Positions 1 to 7,739 of a stretch of 64,000 bases of DNA are shown here, in pieces. The translations under genes were made by a program, and so were the position numbers. This DNA is from Sphingosinicella xenopeptidilytica (GTDB lineage: Bacteria > Pseudomonadota > Alphaproteobacteria > Sphingomonadales > Sphingomonadaceae). Each line of letters begins with the position of its first letter. The stretch's first letter is position 1. The notes below the pieces were generated by a model. The model was not told the DNA's origin, searched no databases, and saw only the letters and a program-made list of their open reading frames with translations. The DNA lies in the NCBI RefSeq assembly GCF_042676985.1, contig NZ_JBHTIK010000001.1:124001-188000 (forward strand), read 5' to 3'.

Positions 1-1125
1 CGACTTGCCCGCCGAAATGCCCTTTGAGATGATCGTGGAGCGCGAGCCCGCGCCCAGATGAATCATCTTCGTGCCGGTATCGGCCTGCTGCATGTTGTTG
101 GTGAGCGCGACCGAATAGAACTCGCCGACGCTGTCTTTCCCCGACAGCACACAGGACGGATATTTCCACGTGATCGCCGAGCCGGTTTCGACCTGTGTCC
201 ACGACACCTTGGAACGATCTCCGCGACAATGCGCGCGCTTGGTGACGAAGTTGTAGATGCCGCCCTTGCCGTTCTCGTCGCCCGGATACCAGTTCTGGAC
301 GGTGGAATATTTGATCTCCGCGTCCTCGAGCGCGACCAGCTCGACGACCGCGGCGTGGAGCTGGTTCTCGTCGCGCTGCGGCGCGGTGCAGCCTTCGAGG
401 TAAGAGACATACGCCCCTTTGTCGGCGATGATCAGCGTGCGCTCGAACTGGCCGGTGTTCTCCGCGTTGATGCGGAAATAGGTCGACAGCTCCATCGGGC
501 AGCGGACGCCTTCGGGCACGTAGACGAAGGTGCCGTCCGAGAAGACCGCGCTGTTGAGGCAGGCGAAGAAGTTGTCGCGCACGGGAACGACCGCGCCGAG
601 ATACTTCTTCACGAGGTCCGGATATTCGCGGATCGCCTCGCTGATCGACAGGAAGATGACGCCGGCGCGCTTCAGTTCCTCGCGGAAGGTGGTGGCGACG
701 GAGACCGAATCGAACACCGCGTCGACGGCGACCTTGCGCGCGCCCTCGACGCCAGCGAGCACCTTCTGCTCCTCGATGGGGATGCCGAGCTTCTGGTAGG
801 TGAGCAGGATCTCGGGATCGAGCTCGTCGAGCGACTTCAGCGTCGGCTTCTTGCGCGGCGCCGCATAATAATAGGCGTCCTGATAGTCGATCGGCGGGAT
901 CGAGAGCTTCGCCCAGTCCGGACTTTCCATGCCCTGCCAGAGCCGGAATGCCTTGAGGCGCCATTCCAGCATCCATTCCGGCTCAGCCTTCTTCGCCGAG
1001 ATGAAGCGGACAGTATCCTCGTCGAGACCCTTCGGCGCGAAATCGGATTCGATGTCGGACGAGAAGCCCCACTTGTACTTCGACTGCTCCTTGGCGAGCG
1101 CGAGCGCCTGTTCGTTCGCGGCCAT
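1..1125 (-). CDS. sufB: SufB, Fe-S cluster scaffold (5' part, cut by window edge)
   Basis: This is the first 375 codons of SufB, the scaffold subunit of the SufBCD complex that assembles Fe-S clusters in the cytoplasm. The reading frame stays open to base 1, so about a quarter of the usual 480-490 residues is missing. Recognisable SufB stretches are KYKWGFSSDIESD near residue 16, the YYYAAPRKKPTL segment, VFSDGTFVYVPEGVRCPMEL in the middle, YLEGCTAP, and ALTNNMQQADTGTKMIHLG near the cut end. The ATG at 1125-1123 overlaps the TGA of the upstream Rrf2 regulator (TGATG), which implies translational coupling. The rest of the suf operon presumably continues beyond the left edge. Family assignment is certain; membership of a full suf operon is inferred. 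Confidence 0.97.
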   Translation of the reverse strand, partial: MAANEQALALAKEQSKYKWGFSSDIESDFAPKGLDEDTVRFISAKKAEPEWMLEWRLKAFRLWQGMESPDWAKLSIPPIDYQDAYYYAAPRKKPTLKSLDELDPEILLTYQKLGIPIEEQKVLAGVEGARKVAVDAVFDSVSVATTFREELKRAGVIFLSISEAIREYPDLVKKYLGAVVPVRDNFFACLNSAVFSDGTFVYVPEGVRCPMELSTYFRINAENTGQFERTLIIADKGAYVSYLEGCTAPQRDENQLHAAVVELVALEDAEIKYSTVQNWYPGDENGKGGIYNFVTKRAHCRGDRSKVSWTQVETGSAITWKYPSCVLSGKDSVGEFYSVALTNNMQQADTGTKMIHLGAGSRSTIISKGISAGKS

Positions 1126-1562
1126 CAGGCGGGCTCCCCGATGCGCTGGTTCGCGCGTTCGGCGGCAACGATGGCGGCGAGGCTCACGTCGCTGAGCGCC
1201 TCGCGCACGCGCACGTTGATAAGCGACCAGTGCGGGCGCACCGCGCAGCTCGATTCGAGCGCGCAGTCCGACGATTTGTCGTGCAGGCACTGGGCGATGG
1301 CGATGGGGCCGTCCACCGCCTCGACGATGTCGGCAATGCTGATCTCTGCTGCGCCGCGCCCAAGCTGGACACCGCCGGTGACGCCGCGCGCCGAATCAAG
1401 CAGCCCTGCGCGCGCGAGAATGCCGGTGAGCTTTGCCGCCGTGGGCGCGGGCACGCCGGTTTCGGCGGCAAGCTCGGCGGCGGAAAAGCGACGATCGGGC
1501 GCGCGCGCCGCCGCCGTCATCACGACGACCGCATAGTCGGCAAGGTTGGTCAGGCGGATCAC
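1125..1562 (-). CDS. Rrf2-family SUF regulator (IscR/SufR-like)
   Basis: A 145-residue Rrf2 transcription factor. The N-terminal winged helix (LTNLADYAVVVM, then AAELAAETGVPAPTAAKLTGIL) is followed by three cysteines at residues 92, 100 and 106. In this family such cysteines bind an Fe-S cluster, so the protein probably senses cluster supply and represses the suf operon. It starts at GTG 1562 and ends in a one-base overlap with sufB, so it is the first gene of that operon. A candidate promoter lies about 40-70 bases upstream. It matches the alpha/gammaproteobacterial SUF-associated regulator group; DNA targets other than its own operon cannot be read from the sequence. Confidence 0.9.
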   Translation of the reverse strand: MIRLTNLADYAVVVMTAAARAPDRRFSAAELAAETGVPAPTAAKLTGILARAGLLDSARGVTGGVQLGRGAAEISIADIVEAVDGPIAIAQCLHDKSSDCALESSCAVRPHWSLINVRVREALSDVSLAAIVAAERANQRIGEPA

Positions 1563-1599
1563 GGACGCTCCGGCGCTAAATCAGACGAATTCGGTCCGG

Positions 1600-1629
1600 C
1601 TTATGTGGGGCGCGCCGCGCCCGAGTCAA
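1600..1629 (-). promoter_or_regulatory. Candidate sigma-70 promoter of the suf operon
   Basis: On the minus strand TTGACT (1629-1624) is separated by 18 bases from CATAAG (1605-1600). The -35 box is close to consensus and the -10 box matches at four of six positions. Transcription would start near 1593, about 30 bases before the GTG of the Rrf2 gene. No other good hexamer pair was seen in this 80-base gap. This is a motif reading only. Confidence 0.4.
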
Positions 1630-1643
1630 GCGGCGAGGTGCCT

Positions 1644-2492
1644 CTAGCTGACGAGCGAGAGCCTGGGAAGCGTCGGAAGCTGGCGGCGCAGGCGAATGCT
1701 GTGACTCATCACCGCAGCCCCGTTCGCCGCGAACTGCGTGGGTGTCATGCCCACGAACGTGCGGAACTCGCGGATGAAGTGCGACTGATCGTAGAAGTCC
1801 TCGCCCGCAACATCGAACCAGCGCGCATCGGGATCGACGCTGATCTGGACCGCCGCACGCAGTGCGCGATATTTGCGCATCAGCAGCTTGGGCGGCGCGC
1901 CATAGGTGCGGCGGCACAGGCGTTCCACCTGCCGCGCCGAGCGGTCCGCCACGCCGATCAGCGCATCGACACCGCCGGGACTACCGCGCACCAGCCAGTC
2001 TTCCACCAGCATTCCGAAGCCGATGTCCTGTCGCGCGGCATGGCGCCGTGCCATCGACAGGAAAAAGGCGTCTGCCGCCGCGACAAGATCATGATCGGTG
2101 ACGCCGTTCTGCATCCGGCACAGCGCCGAACGCGCCGCGCTTCCCGCAACGTCCTCCAAGGGCAGCATCGCGTCGGCCATCTCGTCGGAATCGACGCCGA
2201 AAAAGCGCAGCCAGCCATCGGACATGATCCCGGCGCCGAACACCAGCGCCGGACCTTCGAGCACCATGCCGAGCGGCAGGCAGCGCGGGCCGAACAGGCT
2301 GGCGCCATAGCTGCGCCGCACGCTGCCGTCGGGCCAGGTGAGATCGGAATGGCCGCGAATCACGAAGCGCACATTGGGAAGCTCTGCCCGCATCACGTCG
2401 GTGATGCGTCCCGGGCCGATCTCGACGACATAATAGCTCGAAAGCAGCCGCCGAAGCGGCGGCGCTGGCGAGTGGTAACGCATCGAGAACAT
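1644..2492 (-). CDS. AraC-family transcriptional regulator
   Basis: A 282-residue regulator with the AraC arrangement: an N-terminal ligand-sensing half (about 1-160) and a C-terminal double helix-turn-helix. The DNA-binding part begins around SARQVERLCRRTYGAPPKLL and ends with QSHFIREFRTFVGMTPTQF, the typical second-helix signature (F-x-R-x-F-x-x-x-x-G-x-x-P-x-x-F/Y). It starts at ATG 2492; ATG 2483 is possible. It is a single-gene unit between the suf operon and a gene-free interval, so the regulated genes are unknown. A long palindrome sits 32 bases upstream of its start and may be its own operator. Confidence 0.85.
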   Translation of the reverse strand: MFSMRYHSPAPPLRRLLSSYYVVEIGPGRITDVMRAELPNVRFVIRGHSDLTWPDGSVRRSYGASLFGPRCLPLGMVLEGPALVFGAGIMSDGWLRFFGVDSDEMADAMLPLEDVAGSAARSALCRMQNGVTDHDLVAAADAFFLSMARRHAARQDIGFGMLVEDWLVRGSPGGVDALIGVADRSARQVERLCRRTYGAPPKLLMRKYRALRAAVQISVDPDARWFDVAGEDFYDQSHFIREFRTFVGMTPTQFAANGAAVMSHSIRLRRQLPTLPRLSLVS

Positions 2493-2523
2493 GAGACTGC
2501 GACCGGCCTTTCGTGCACCCTGC

Positions 2524-2546
2524 CTGAGCCGAAAGTTTCGGCTCAG
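2524..2546. promoter_or_regulatory. 23-bp perfect palindrome upstream of the AraC gene
   Basis: Two 11-base arms, CTGAGCCGAAA (2524-2534) and TTTCGGCTCAG (2536-2546), flank one central base. The element lies 32 bases upstream of the AraC-family start codon. It is not followed by a T-run on either strand, so an operator is more likely than a terminator. AraC proteins usually bind direct repeats, so another dimeric regulator is also possible. Confidence 0.4.
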
Positions 2547-2590
2547 ATACCAAAGCTTGCGGCGCCCGGCGAGTCGCAGTTCGCGACCGA

Positions 2591-2690
2591 CAAAAAAGCG
2601 GGGGGTCCGGGTTGGAACGGACCCCCCTGTCAGTCGGGGTCGTGAATGCCTTGAGGCATAGGAGACGAACCCTTGGGTCGCAGGGCTGCG
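2591..2690 (-). ncRNA. Candidate small RNA A (proximal member of a tandem pair)
   Basis: Read on the minus strand, the element begins near 2690 with GCGACCC (2681-2675). It then forms a small hairpin from ATGCCT/AGGCAT (2646-2659), carries CACGACCC (2644-2637), and ends in a 10-bp GC-rich terminator hairpin (2600-2627) followed by six U. A TTGACG box lies upstream at about 2735-2730, with a CCTAAA-like -10 region near 2700-2690. No open reading frame of note fits. The same order of blocks recurs in element B at 2757-2870. The two look like paralogous trans-acting small RNAs of about 90-110 nucleotides. Function and exact 5' end are not visible. Confidence 0.5.
2592..2627 (-). terminator. Rho-independent terminator of candidate sRNA A
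   Basis: A perfect 10-bp stem (2600-2609 pairing with 2618-2627) encloses an 8-base loop. On the minus strand it is followed by GC and six T (2597-2592). No protein gene lies immediately upstream on the minus strand, because pyrD is divergent. The terminator must therefore end a non-coding transcript or antisense readthrough. Confidence 0.7.
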
Positions 2691-2756
2691 TTTAGGGCGG
2701 CCCCGTCAAAGCCCCGTCAAAATGCTGTGATCCGTTCGCAAAAACGTCGTGAGAGC

Positions 2757-2870
2757 GAAAAAAGAAGGCCCGGACGCATTGAAACGCCCGGGCCGGAAAG
2801 TGAGGGTCGTGTTCGTTCCGGCCTGCTGGTTACCGGAAGAAAGGACGTCCCCTGAGTCGCGAGGCGGACC
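2757..2870 (-). ncRNA. Candidate small RNA B (distal member of a tandem pair)
   Basis: The minus strand carries GCGACTC (2860-2854), then a hairpin with arms TTCCGG and CCGGAA (2816-2838), the block CACGACCC (2811-2804), and a terminator hairpin (2767-2794) with six U. Block order and spacing match candidate A, and CACGACCC is identical, while the hairpin sequences differ. This is what diverged small-RNA paralogues look like. A TACAAT box lies upstream at 2899-2894, although the alignment with A would place the -10 region closer, near 2875. No coding frame with a ribosome-binding site fits. Confidence 0.48.
2758..2794 (-). terminator. Rho-independent terminator of candidate sRNA B
   Basis: GGCCCGG (2767-2773) pairs with CCGGGCC (2788-2794). 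Two further base pairs inside (2775-2776 with 2785-2786) lie beyond a mismatch. On the minus strand the stem is followed by TTC and then six T (2763-2758). As with the terminator at 2592-2627, no upstream protein gene on this strand needs it. Confidence 0.65.
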
Positions 2871-3078
2871 CTAGCGGGCGGTCCTGACCGTGGATTGTAC
2901 GAATCCGACATCGGGCCGGCTTTGTGTTTCGATCCAGAGGTTTATGCCCGTTCATCGCCGCAGGCTGCAGTTCCTCGAAGGAGGCGGTTTGCGGTGAGCG
3001 CCGAGTCGCGCATTTGCGCCACCCCGAGCGCGCTTCCTTTTGACCACCGGGCGTTGCCTGCGCTAAGGCTTGCATCAT

Positions 3079-4131
3079 ATGCAGATCCCTTACGGGCTGG
3101 TCCGCCCCGTCCTCTTCAAGCTCGATGCCGAACGCGCGCACCGCCTGACGTTGCGGTTGCTGACCGCGATGCCGCCGTCGCGCATCGCGGACGACCCGCC
3201 CAGCCTGCGGACGACGGTTGCGGGGCTGCGCTTTTCGAACCCGGTGGGCATCGCCGCGGGCTTTGACAAGAACGCCGAGGTGCTGAACCCGCTCTTGAGG
3301 CTCGGCTTCGGCTTCGTGGAGGCGGGAACGGTGACGCCGCTGCCGCAACCGGGCAACCCGAAGCCGCGCATGTTCCGCCTGACCGAAGACCAGGCCGTCA
3401 TCAACCGGCTCGGCTTCAACAACAACGGCCTCGAACAGGCGCTCGACAAGTTCAAGGAACGCGCCTGGCACCGGGGGCCGCGCGGCGTGACCGGGCTCAA
3501 CGTCGGCGCCAACAAGGACTCGCGCGACCGGATCGCCGACTATGCGCTCTCGGTGGAGCACGCCGCGCCGTTCGTCGACTACATCACGGTCAACATCAGC
3601 TCCCCCAACACGCCGGGCCTGCGCACGCTGCAATCGAAGGACGAGCTCGCCGAACTGCTTGGCCGCGTGATGGATGCGCGCGGCCATCGCAAGACGCCGA
3701 TCTTCCTGAAAGTGGCCCCCGACGTCACCGACGCCGATATTGGCGACATCGCGGTCGCGGTGGTGGCGGCGGGCGTCGATGGTCTCGTCGTTTCGAATAC
3801 GACCATCGCGCGGCCGGACACGCTGAAGAACCGCCACGTCTCCGAAACCGGCGGCCTTTCGGGACGGCCGCTGATGGCACGCTCGACCGAGGTGCTACGC
3901 GCCTTCCGGCAGGCGACCGTGGGCGCTGTGCCGCTGATCGGCGTCGGCGGTATCGCGAGCGCCGACGACGCCTATGCGAAGATCCGCGCGGGCGCGAGCC
4001 TCGTGCAGCTCTACACCGCGCTCGTCTATCAGGGCCCCAGCCTCGTCGGCGCGATCAAGGCGGGGATCGCCGCGCACCTCCGGGCAGACGGCTTCGAACG
4101 CGTCTCGCAGGCCGTAGGCGCCGACGCCTAA
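3079..4131 (+). CDS. pyrD: Dihydroorotate dehydrogenase (quinone), class 2
   Basis: PyrD oxidises dihydroorotate to orotate in pyrimidine synthesis and passes electrons to quinone at the inner face of the membrane. The N-terminal PYGLVRPVLFKLDAERAHRL helix is the membrane-associating extension of class 2 enzymes. NRLGFNN, the catalytic-serine region VNISSPNTPGLR (about residue 174) and the FMN phosphate-binding IGVGGI are all present. The 350-residue length is normal. The ATG at 3079 gives the usual N-terminus; a TTG nine bases upstream is less likely. It heads a plus-strand run with ggt, but the spacing to the next start (about 53 bases) does not prove an operon. Confidence 0.96.
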   Translation: MQIPYGLVRPVLFKLDAERAHRLTLRLLTAMPPSRIADDPPSLRTTVAGLRFSNPVGIAAGFDKNAEVLNPLLRLGFGFVEAGTVTPLPQPGNPKPRMFRLTEDQAVINRLGFNNNGLEQALDKFKERAWHRGPRGVTGLNVGANKDSRDRIADYALSVEHAAPFVDYITVNISSPNTPGLRTLQSKDELAELLGRVMDARGHRKTPIFLKVAPDVTDADIGDIAVAVVAAGVDGLVVSNTTIARPDTLKNRHVSETGGLSGRPLMARSTEVLRAFRQATVGAVPLIGVGGIASADDAYAKIRAGASLVQLYTALVYQGPSLVGAIKAGIAAHLRADGFERVSQAVGADA

Positions 4132-4184
4132 AAGGCGCGGCTGACGCCTTGCCCCCACGCGCCCCAGCGTCCTATGACGTCAGG

Positions 4185-5924
4185 GTGTTGAAGCATACGA
4201 TCGCACGCGCCGCGACAGGCGCGCTTTTCCTCGGCCTCGCCGCCTGTGCCACACAGACGCCCGCGCCATCCGCGGCCTTGCCGCCGCCGGCCTTCGAAGA
4301 CACACCCGTTTACAGCAGCCTCGTTTCCGCGGCGCACCCGCTCGCGGCGAATGCAGGCAAGGAGATGCTGACGGCGGGTGGCAGCGCTGCGGATGCGGCG
4401 CTTGCCACAATGCTGGTGCTGACAGTGGTGGAGCCCCAGTCGTCGGGGATCGGCGGCGGCGGCTTCCTGCTTTACCACGATGCCGAGAGCGACAAGCTCT
4501 ACACGATCGACGGGCGCGAAACCGCGCCCAAGGCGGCAACGCCCACGATGTTCCTGAATGCCGACGGCACACCCATGCCGTTCCGCGAGGCCGTGCCCGG
4601 CGGTAAAAGCGTCGGCGTACCCGGCAACATCCGGCTGATGGCGATGGCGCACGCGCGCTTCGGCCGCCTGCCGTGGGCGAAGCTGTTCGAACCGGCGATC
4701 CGGCTGGCACGGGATGGGTTCGAGATGAGCCCGCGGCTGCACGAGATGCTGGCGGCGCGCCCGCAGCACGCGGGCATGACCGAATGGGCAAAGGCGACCT
4801 TCTTCCGTGCCGACGACACGCCGCGCCTTGCCGGCGAGACGATCCGTAACCCCATGCTCGCCCGTTTCTTCGAAAAGCTGGCGGCAGAAGGCCCCGACGC
4901 CTTCTATCGCGGTGCCGAGGCGGCACGGCTGGTCAACACCGTGGCGAGCGCGCCGAAGAATCCGCAGGCGATGACCGTGGGCGACGTTGCGGGCTACAAG
5001 GCCGTGTGGCGCGATCCGGTGTGTGGCACCTATCGCACGTGGCGTGTCTGCGGCATGGCGCCGCCGTCTTCGGGCGGCACCACCGTGCTTGCCATCCTGA
5101 AACAGCTCGAACGCTTCGACCTGAAGGCGCTCGGCCCCGGCAGCCCGGAAAGTTGGCACCTGATCGCGGAGAGCATGAGGCTCGCCTATGCGGACCGTGA
5201 GGCGTATCTCGGCGATCCCGATTTCGTCTCCGTACCGACGGCCGGCCTTGTCGACCCCGCCTATCTTTCGGGGCGCGGTGCGCTCATCGACCCGGCGAAG
5301 GCCGCCGCGAAGGTCGACGCGGGAACCCCGCCGGGCGCGGGTGCCGTGGCGCGCGTGCCGGATGGAGAAGTGCCTTCGACCTCGCACTTCGCGGCGGCCG
5401 ACCGGCAGGGCGACGTGGCGAGCTACACCTCCACCATCGAGGGGACGTGGGGCAGCGGGCTTACGGTGAACGGTTTCTTCCTCAACAACGAGCTCACCGA
5501 CTTCTCGATGCTGCCCGAGGTGGACGGCAAGCCCGCGCCGAACCGCGTGCAGCCGGGCAAGCGACCGCGCAGCTCGATGGCGCCGACCATCGTTTACGAC
5601 GCGGCGGGCAAGCCCGTGCTCGCGATCGGTGCGGCGGGCGGATCGACGATCATCGCGCAGGTCGCGAAGGCGCTCGTCGGCGTGCTCGACTGGGAGATGG
5701 ACGTGGAGGACGCGATCGCGCTCCCGCAGGTCTATGCGCCCGGTGACCGTTTCACCATCGAGGACGGATCGCGTCTCGAAGAGATGGTCCCGGCGCTCAC
5801 CGCAAAGGGACATGCGCCGACAACGGCGAAGCTGCCGCTGAAGGCGAATGGCGTACAACGAAAAGCAAGGGGATGGATCGGCGGCGCCGACCCGCGCAGT
5901 GAGGGCGCAGTCGCCGGGCTCTAG
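4185..5924 (+). CDS. ggt: Gamma-glutamyltransferase, lipoprotein-type
   Basis: Gamma-glutamyltranspeptidase, which hydrolyses or transfers the gamma-glutamyl group of glutathione outside the cytoplasm. The N-terminus has a signal peptide ending in LGLAAC, a lipobox, so the protein is probably lipid-anchored in the periplasm. GGSAADAALATMLVLTVVEP, SSGIGGGGF and GRETAP are family signatures. The autocatalytic cleavage site and nucleophile is the Thr of PSTSHFAA (about residue 399), followed by RPRSSMAPTIV and the AAGGSTI loop. The canonical TTHY is TSHF here, a tolerated change. The start is uncertain: GTG 4185 or TTG 4188 put the signal peptide at the N-terminus, and an upstream TTG at 4149 would add 12 residues. 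Confidence 0.93.
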   Translation: MLKHTIARAATGALFLGLAACATQTPAPSAALPPPAFEDTPVYSSLVSAAHPLAANAGKEMLTAGGSAADAALATMLVLTVVEPQSSGIGGGGFLLYHDAESDKLYTIDGRETAPKAATPTMFLNADGTPMPFREAVPGGKSVGVPGNIRLMAMAHARFGRLPWAKLFEPAIRLARDGFEMSPRLHEMLAARPQHAGMTEWAKATFFRADDTPRLAGETIRNPMLARFFEKLAAEGPDAFYRGAEAARLVNTVASAPKNPQAMTVGDVAGYKAVWRDPVCGTYRTWRVCGMAPPSSGGTTVLAILKQLERFDLKALGPGSPESWHLIAESMRLAYADREAYLGDPDFVSVPTAGLVDPAYLSGRGALIDPAKAAAKVDAGTPPGAGAVARVPDGEVPSTSHFAAADRQGDVASYTSTIEGTWGSGLTVNGFFLNNELTDFSMLPEVDGKPAPNRVQPGKRPRSSMAPTIVYDAAGKPVLAIGAAGGSTIIAQVAKALVGVLDWEMDVEDAIALPQVYAPGDRFTIEDGSRLEEMVPALTAKGHAPTTAKLPLKANGVQRKARGWIGGADPRSEGAVAGL

Positions 5925-5948
5925 CCGATCCGGGGAGGAGACGAACCG

Positions 5949-7739
5949 ATGCAGACCGCAGAAACGTGGCCCAACCTCGTCGAGATGTTCTTCGATCAGG
6001 CGAGCCGGCGCGGCAAGCGCCCGATGCTGCACGCCAAGGTGGACGGCGCGTGGCGGACGACGACGTGGGCCGAGGCCGCGCAGCAGGTGGCGACGCTGGC
6101 GACCGCGCTGAACGCGCGCGGCATCGGCAAGGGCGACCGCGTGGTGCTGGTGAGTGAGAACCGGCCGGAGTGGTGCATCGCCGATCTTGCGATCATGGCG
6201 GCGGGCGCGATCACGGTGCCAACGTATACGACCAATACGGAGCGGGACCATCTCCATATCCTGGAGAACAGCGGGGCGAAGGCGGCGATCGTTTCCAATG
6301 CGAAGCTGGCGAAGGTGCTGCTGCCTGCCGTCTACCGATCCACCAACTGCCGCCAAGTGATCGGCATGGAGAAGCTGCGCATCGGGCAGGCGAGCGGCGC
6401 GGAGCTGATCGACTGGGCGGAGCTGATGGCGGCGCACACCGGCGACGTCGCGGCGGTGCGCGCGGGCGCGACCATGCAGCGCGGCGACATGGCGTGCATC
6501 ATCTACACGAGCGGCACCGGCGGCGCGCCGCGCGGCGTCTGCCAGCACCACGGCGCGATCCTCTGCAACCTCGCGGGCTGCGAGGACGTGCTGTGGAACG
6601 ACTTCCCCAAGGGCACCGAGACCTTCCTGTCGTTCCTGCCTTTGAGCCACGCCTACGAACACACCGGCGGGCAATTTCTGCCGATCGCGCTCGGCGCCGA
6701 GATCTATTATTCGGAAGGCCTCGAGAAGCTCGCCGCCAACATCGAGGAGACGCGCCCGACGCTCATGGTCGTGGTGCCGCGCCTGTTCGAAGTGCTGCGC
6801 CAGCGCATGTCGAAAGCGATCGAAAAGCAGGGCGGCGCGGCGGTATGGATGCTGGAGCAGGCGCTGCGGCTCGGCCGCAAACGCTACGAGAAGGGGCGGC
6901 TGCCGCTGACCGACAAGCCGCTCGACCTGCTGCTCGACCGCACGATCCGCAAGAAGGTGCAGGGCCGCCTCGGCGGACGGCTGAAGGCGATGGTGGCGGG
7001 CGGTGCGCCCCTCAATCCCGAGGTCGGCATCTTCTTCGCCGCGCTCGGCGTCACGCTGCTGCAGGGCTACGGACAGACCGAGGCCGCGCCCGTCATCTCC
7101 TGCAACCGGCCGCGCGCGAAGCTGAAGATGCACAGCGTCGGCCCCGCGCTGAAAGGCGTAGAGGTGCGCATCGCGGAGGACGGCGAAATCCTCGTGCGCG
7201 GCGAACTCGTGATGCACGGCTACTGGCAGAACCCGGCGGAAACCGAACGCGTGCTGAAGGACGGCTGGCTGCACACTGGCGACATCGGCCATATCGACAC
7301 CGATGGCCACATCGTGATCACCGACCGCAAGAAGGATATCATCGTCAACGACAAGGGCGACAATGTCGCGCCGCAGCGGGTGGAGGGGATGCTGACGCTG
7401 CAGCCCGAAATCCTGCAGGCCATGGTTTATGGCGACAAGCGCCCGCATCTCGTGGGCCTCGTGGTGCCGGACCCCGAATGGTCGGGCGAATGGGCCGCAG
7501 CACACGGCCATTCCAGCGACCTCGCGATGCTGAAGGGCATTCCCGAATTTCACCGCGCCATCGCCGCAGCTGTGGACCGCGTGAACGCGCAGCTTTCGGT
7601 GATCGAAAAGGTGCGGCGCGTGATCGTTGCCGACGAGGCGTTCACCGTGGAAAACGAACAGATGACGCCCTCGATGAAGATCCGGAGGCACGTGCTGAAG
7701 CAGGTGTACGGGGAGCGACTTGACGCCCTCTACAAGTAG
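5949..7739 (+). CDS. AMP-dependent long-chain acyl-CoA synthetase
   Basis: A 596-residue ANL-superfamily ligase that activates fatty acids through an acyl-AMP intermediate. Seen in order: a ligase N-domain, the phosphate-binding loop IIYTSGTGGAPRGV near residue 186, GYGQTEAAPVISC (373 onward), the GWLHTGDIG hinge aspartate, and ITDRKKDII with the downstream lysine region of the C-terminal lid. The phosphate loop differs from the usual T-S-G-T-T-G-x-P-K-G: the second Thr is Gly and the Lys is Arg. Length and motifs fit the FadD15-like long-chain group rather than acetyl-CoA synthetase. It starts at ATG 5949 shortly after GGGGAGGAG, and its last 20 bases overlap the next gene. Confidence 0.9.
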   Translation: MQTAETWPNLVEMFFDQASRRGKRPMLHAKVDGAWRTTTWAEAAQQVATLATALNARGIGKGDRVVLVSENRPEWCIADLAIMAAGAITVPTYTTNTERDHLHILENSGAKAAIVSNAKLAKVLLPAVYRSTNCRQVIGMEKLRIGQASGAELIDWAELMAAHTGDVAAVRAGATMQRGDMACIIYTSGTGGAPRGVCQHHGAILCNLAGCEDVLWNDFPKGTETFLSFLPLSHAYEHTGGQFLPIALGAEIYYSEGLEKLAANIEETRPTLMVVVPRLFEVLRQRMSKAIEKQGGAAVWMLEQALRLGRKRYEKGRLPLTDKPLDLLLDRTIRKKVQGRLGGRLKAMVAGGAPLNPEVGIFFAALGVTLLQGYGQTEAAPVISCNRPRAKLKMHSVGPALKGVEVRIAEDGEILVRGELVMHGYWQNPAETERVLKDGWLHTGDIGHIDTDGHIVITDRKKDIIVNDKGDNVAPQRVEGMLTLQPEILQAMVYGDKRPHLVGLVVPDPEWSGEWAAAHGHSSDLAMLKGIPEFHRAIAAAVDRVNAQLSVIEKVRRVIVADEAFTVENEQMTPSMKIRRHVLKQVYGERLDALYK

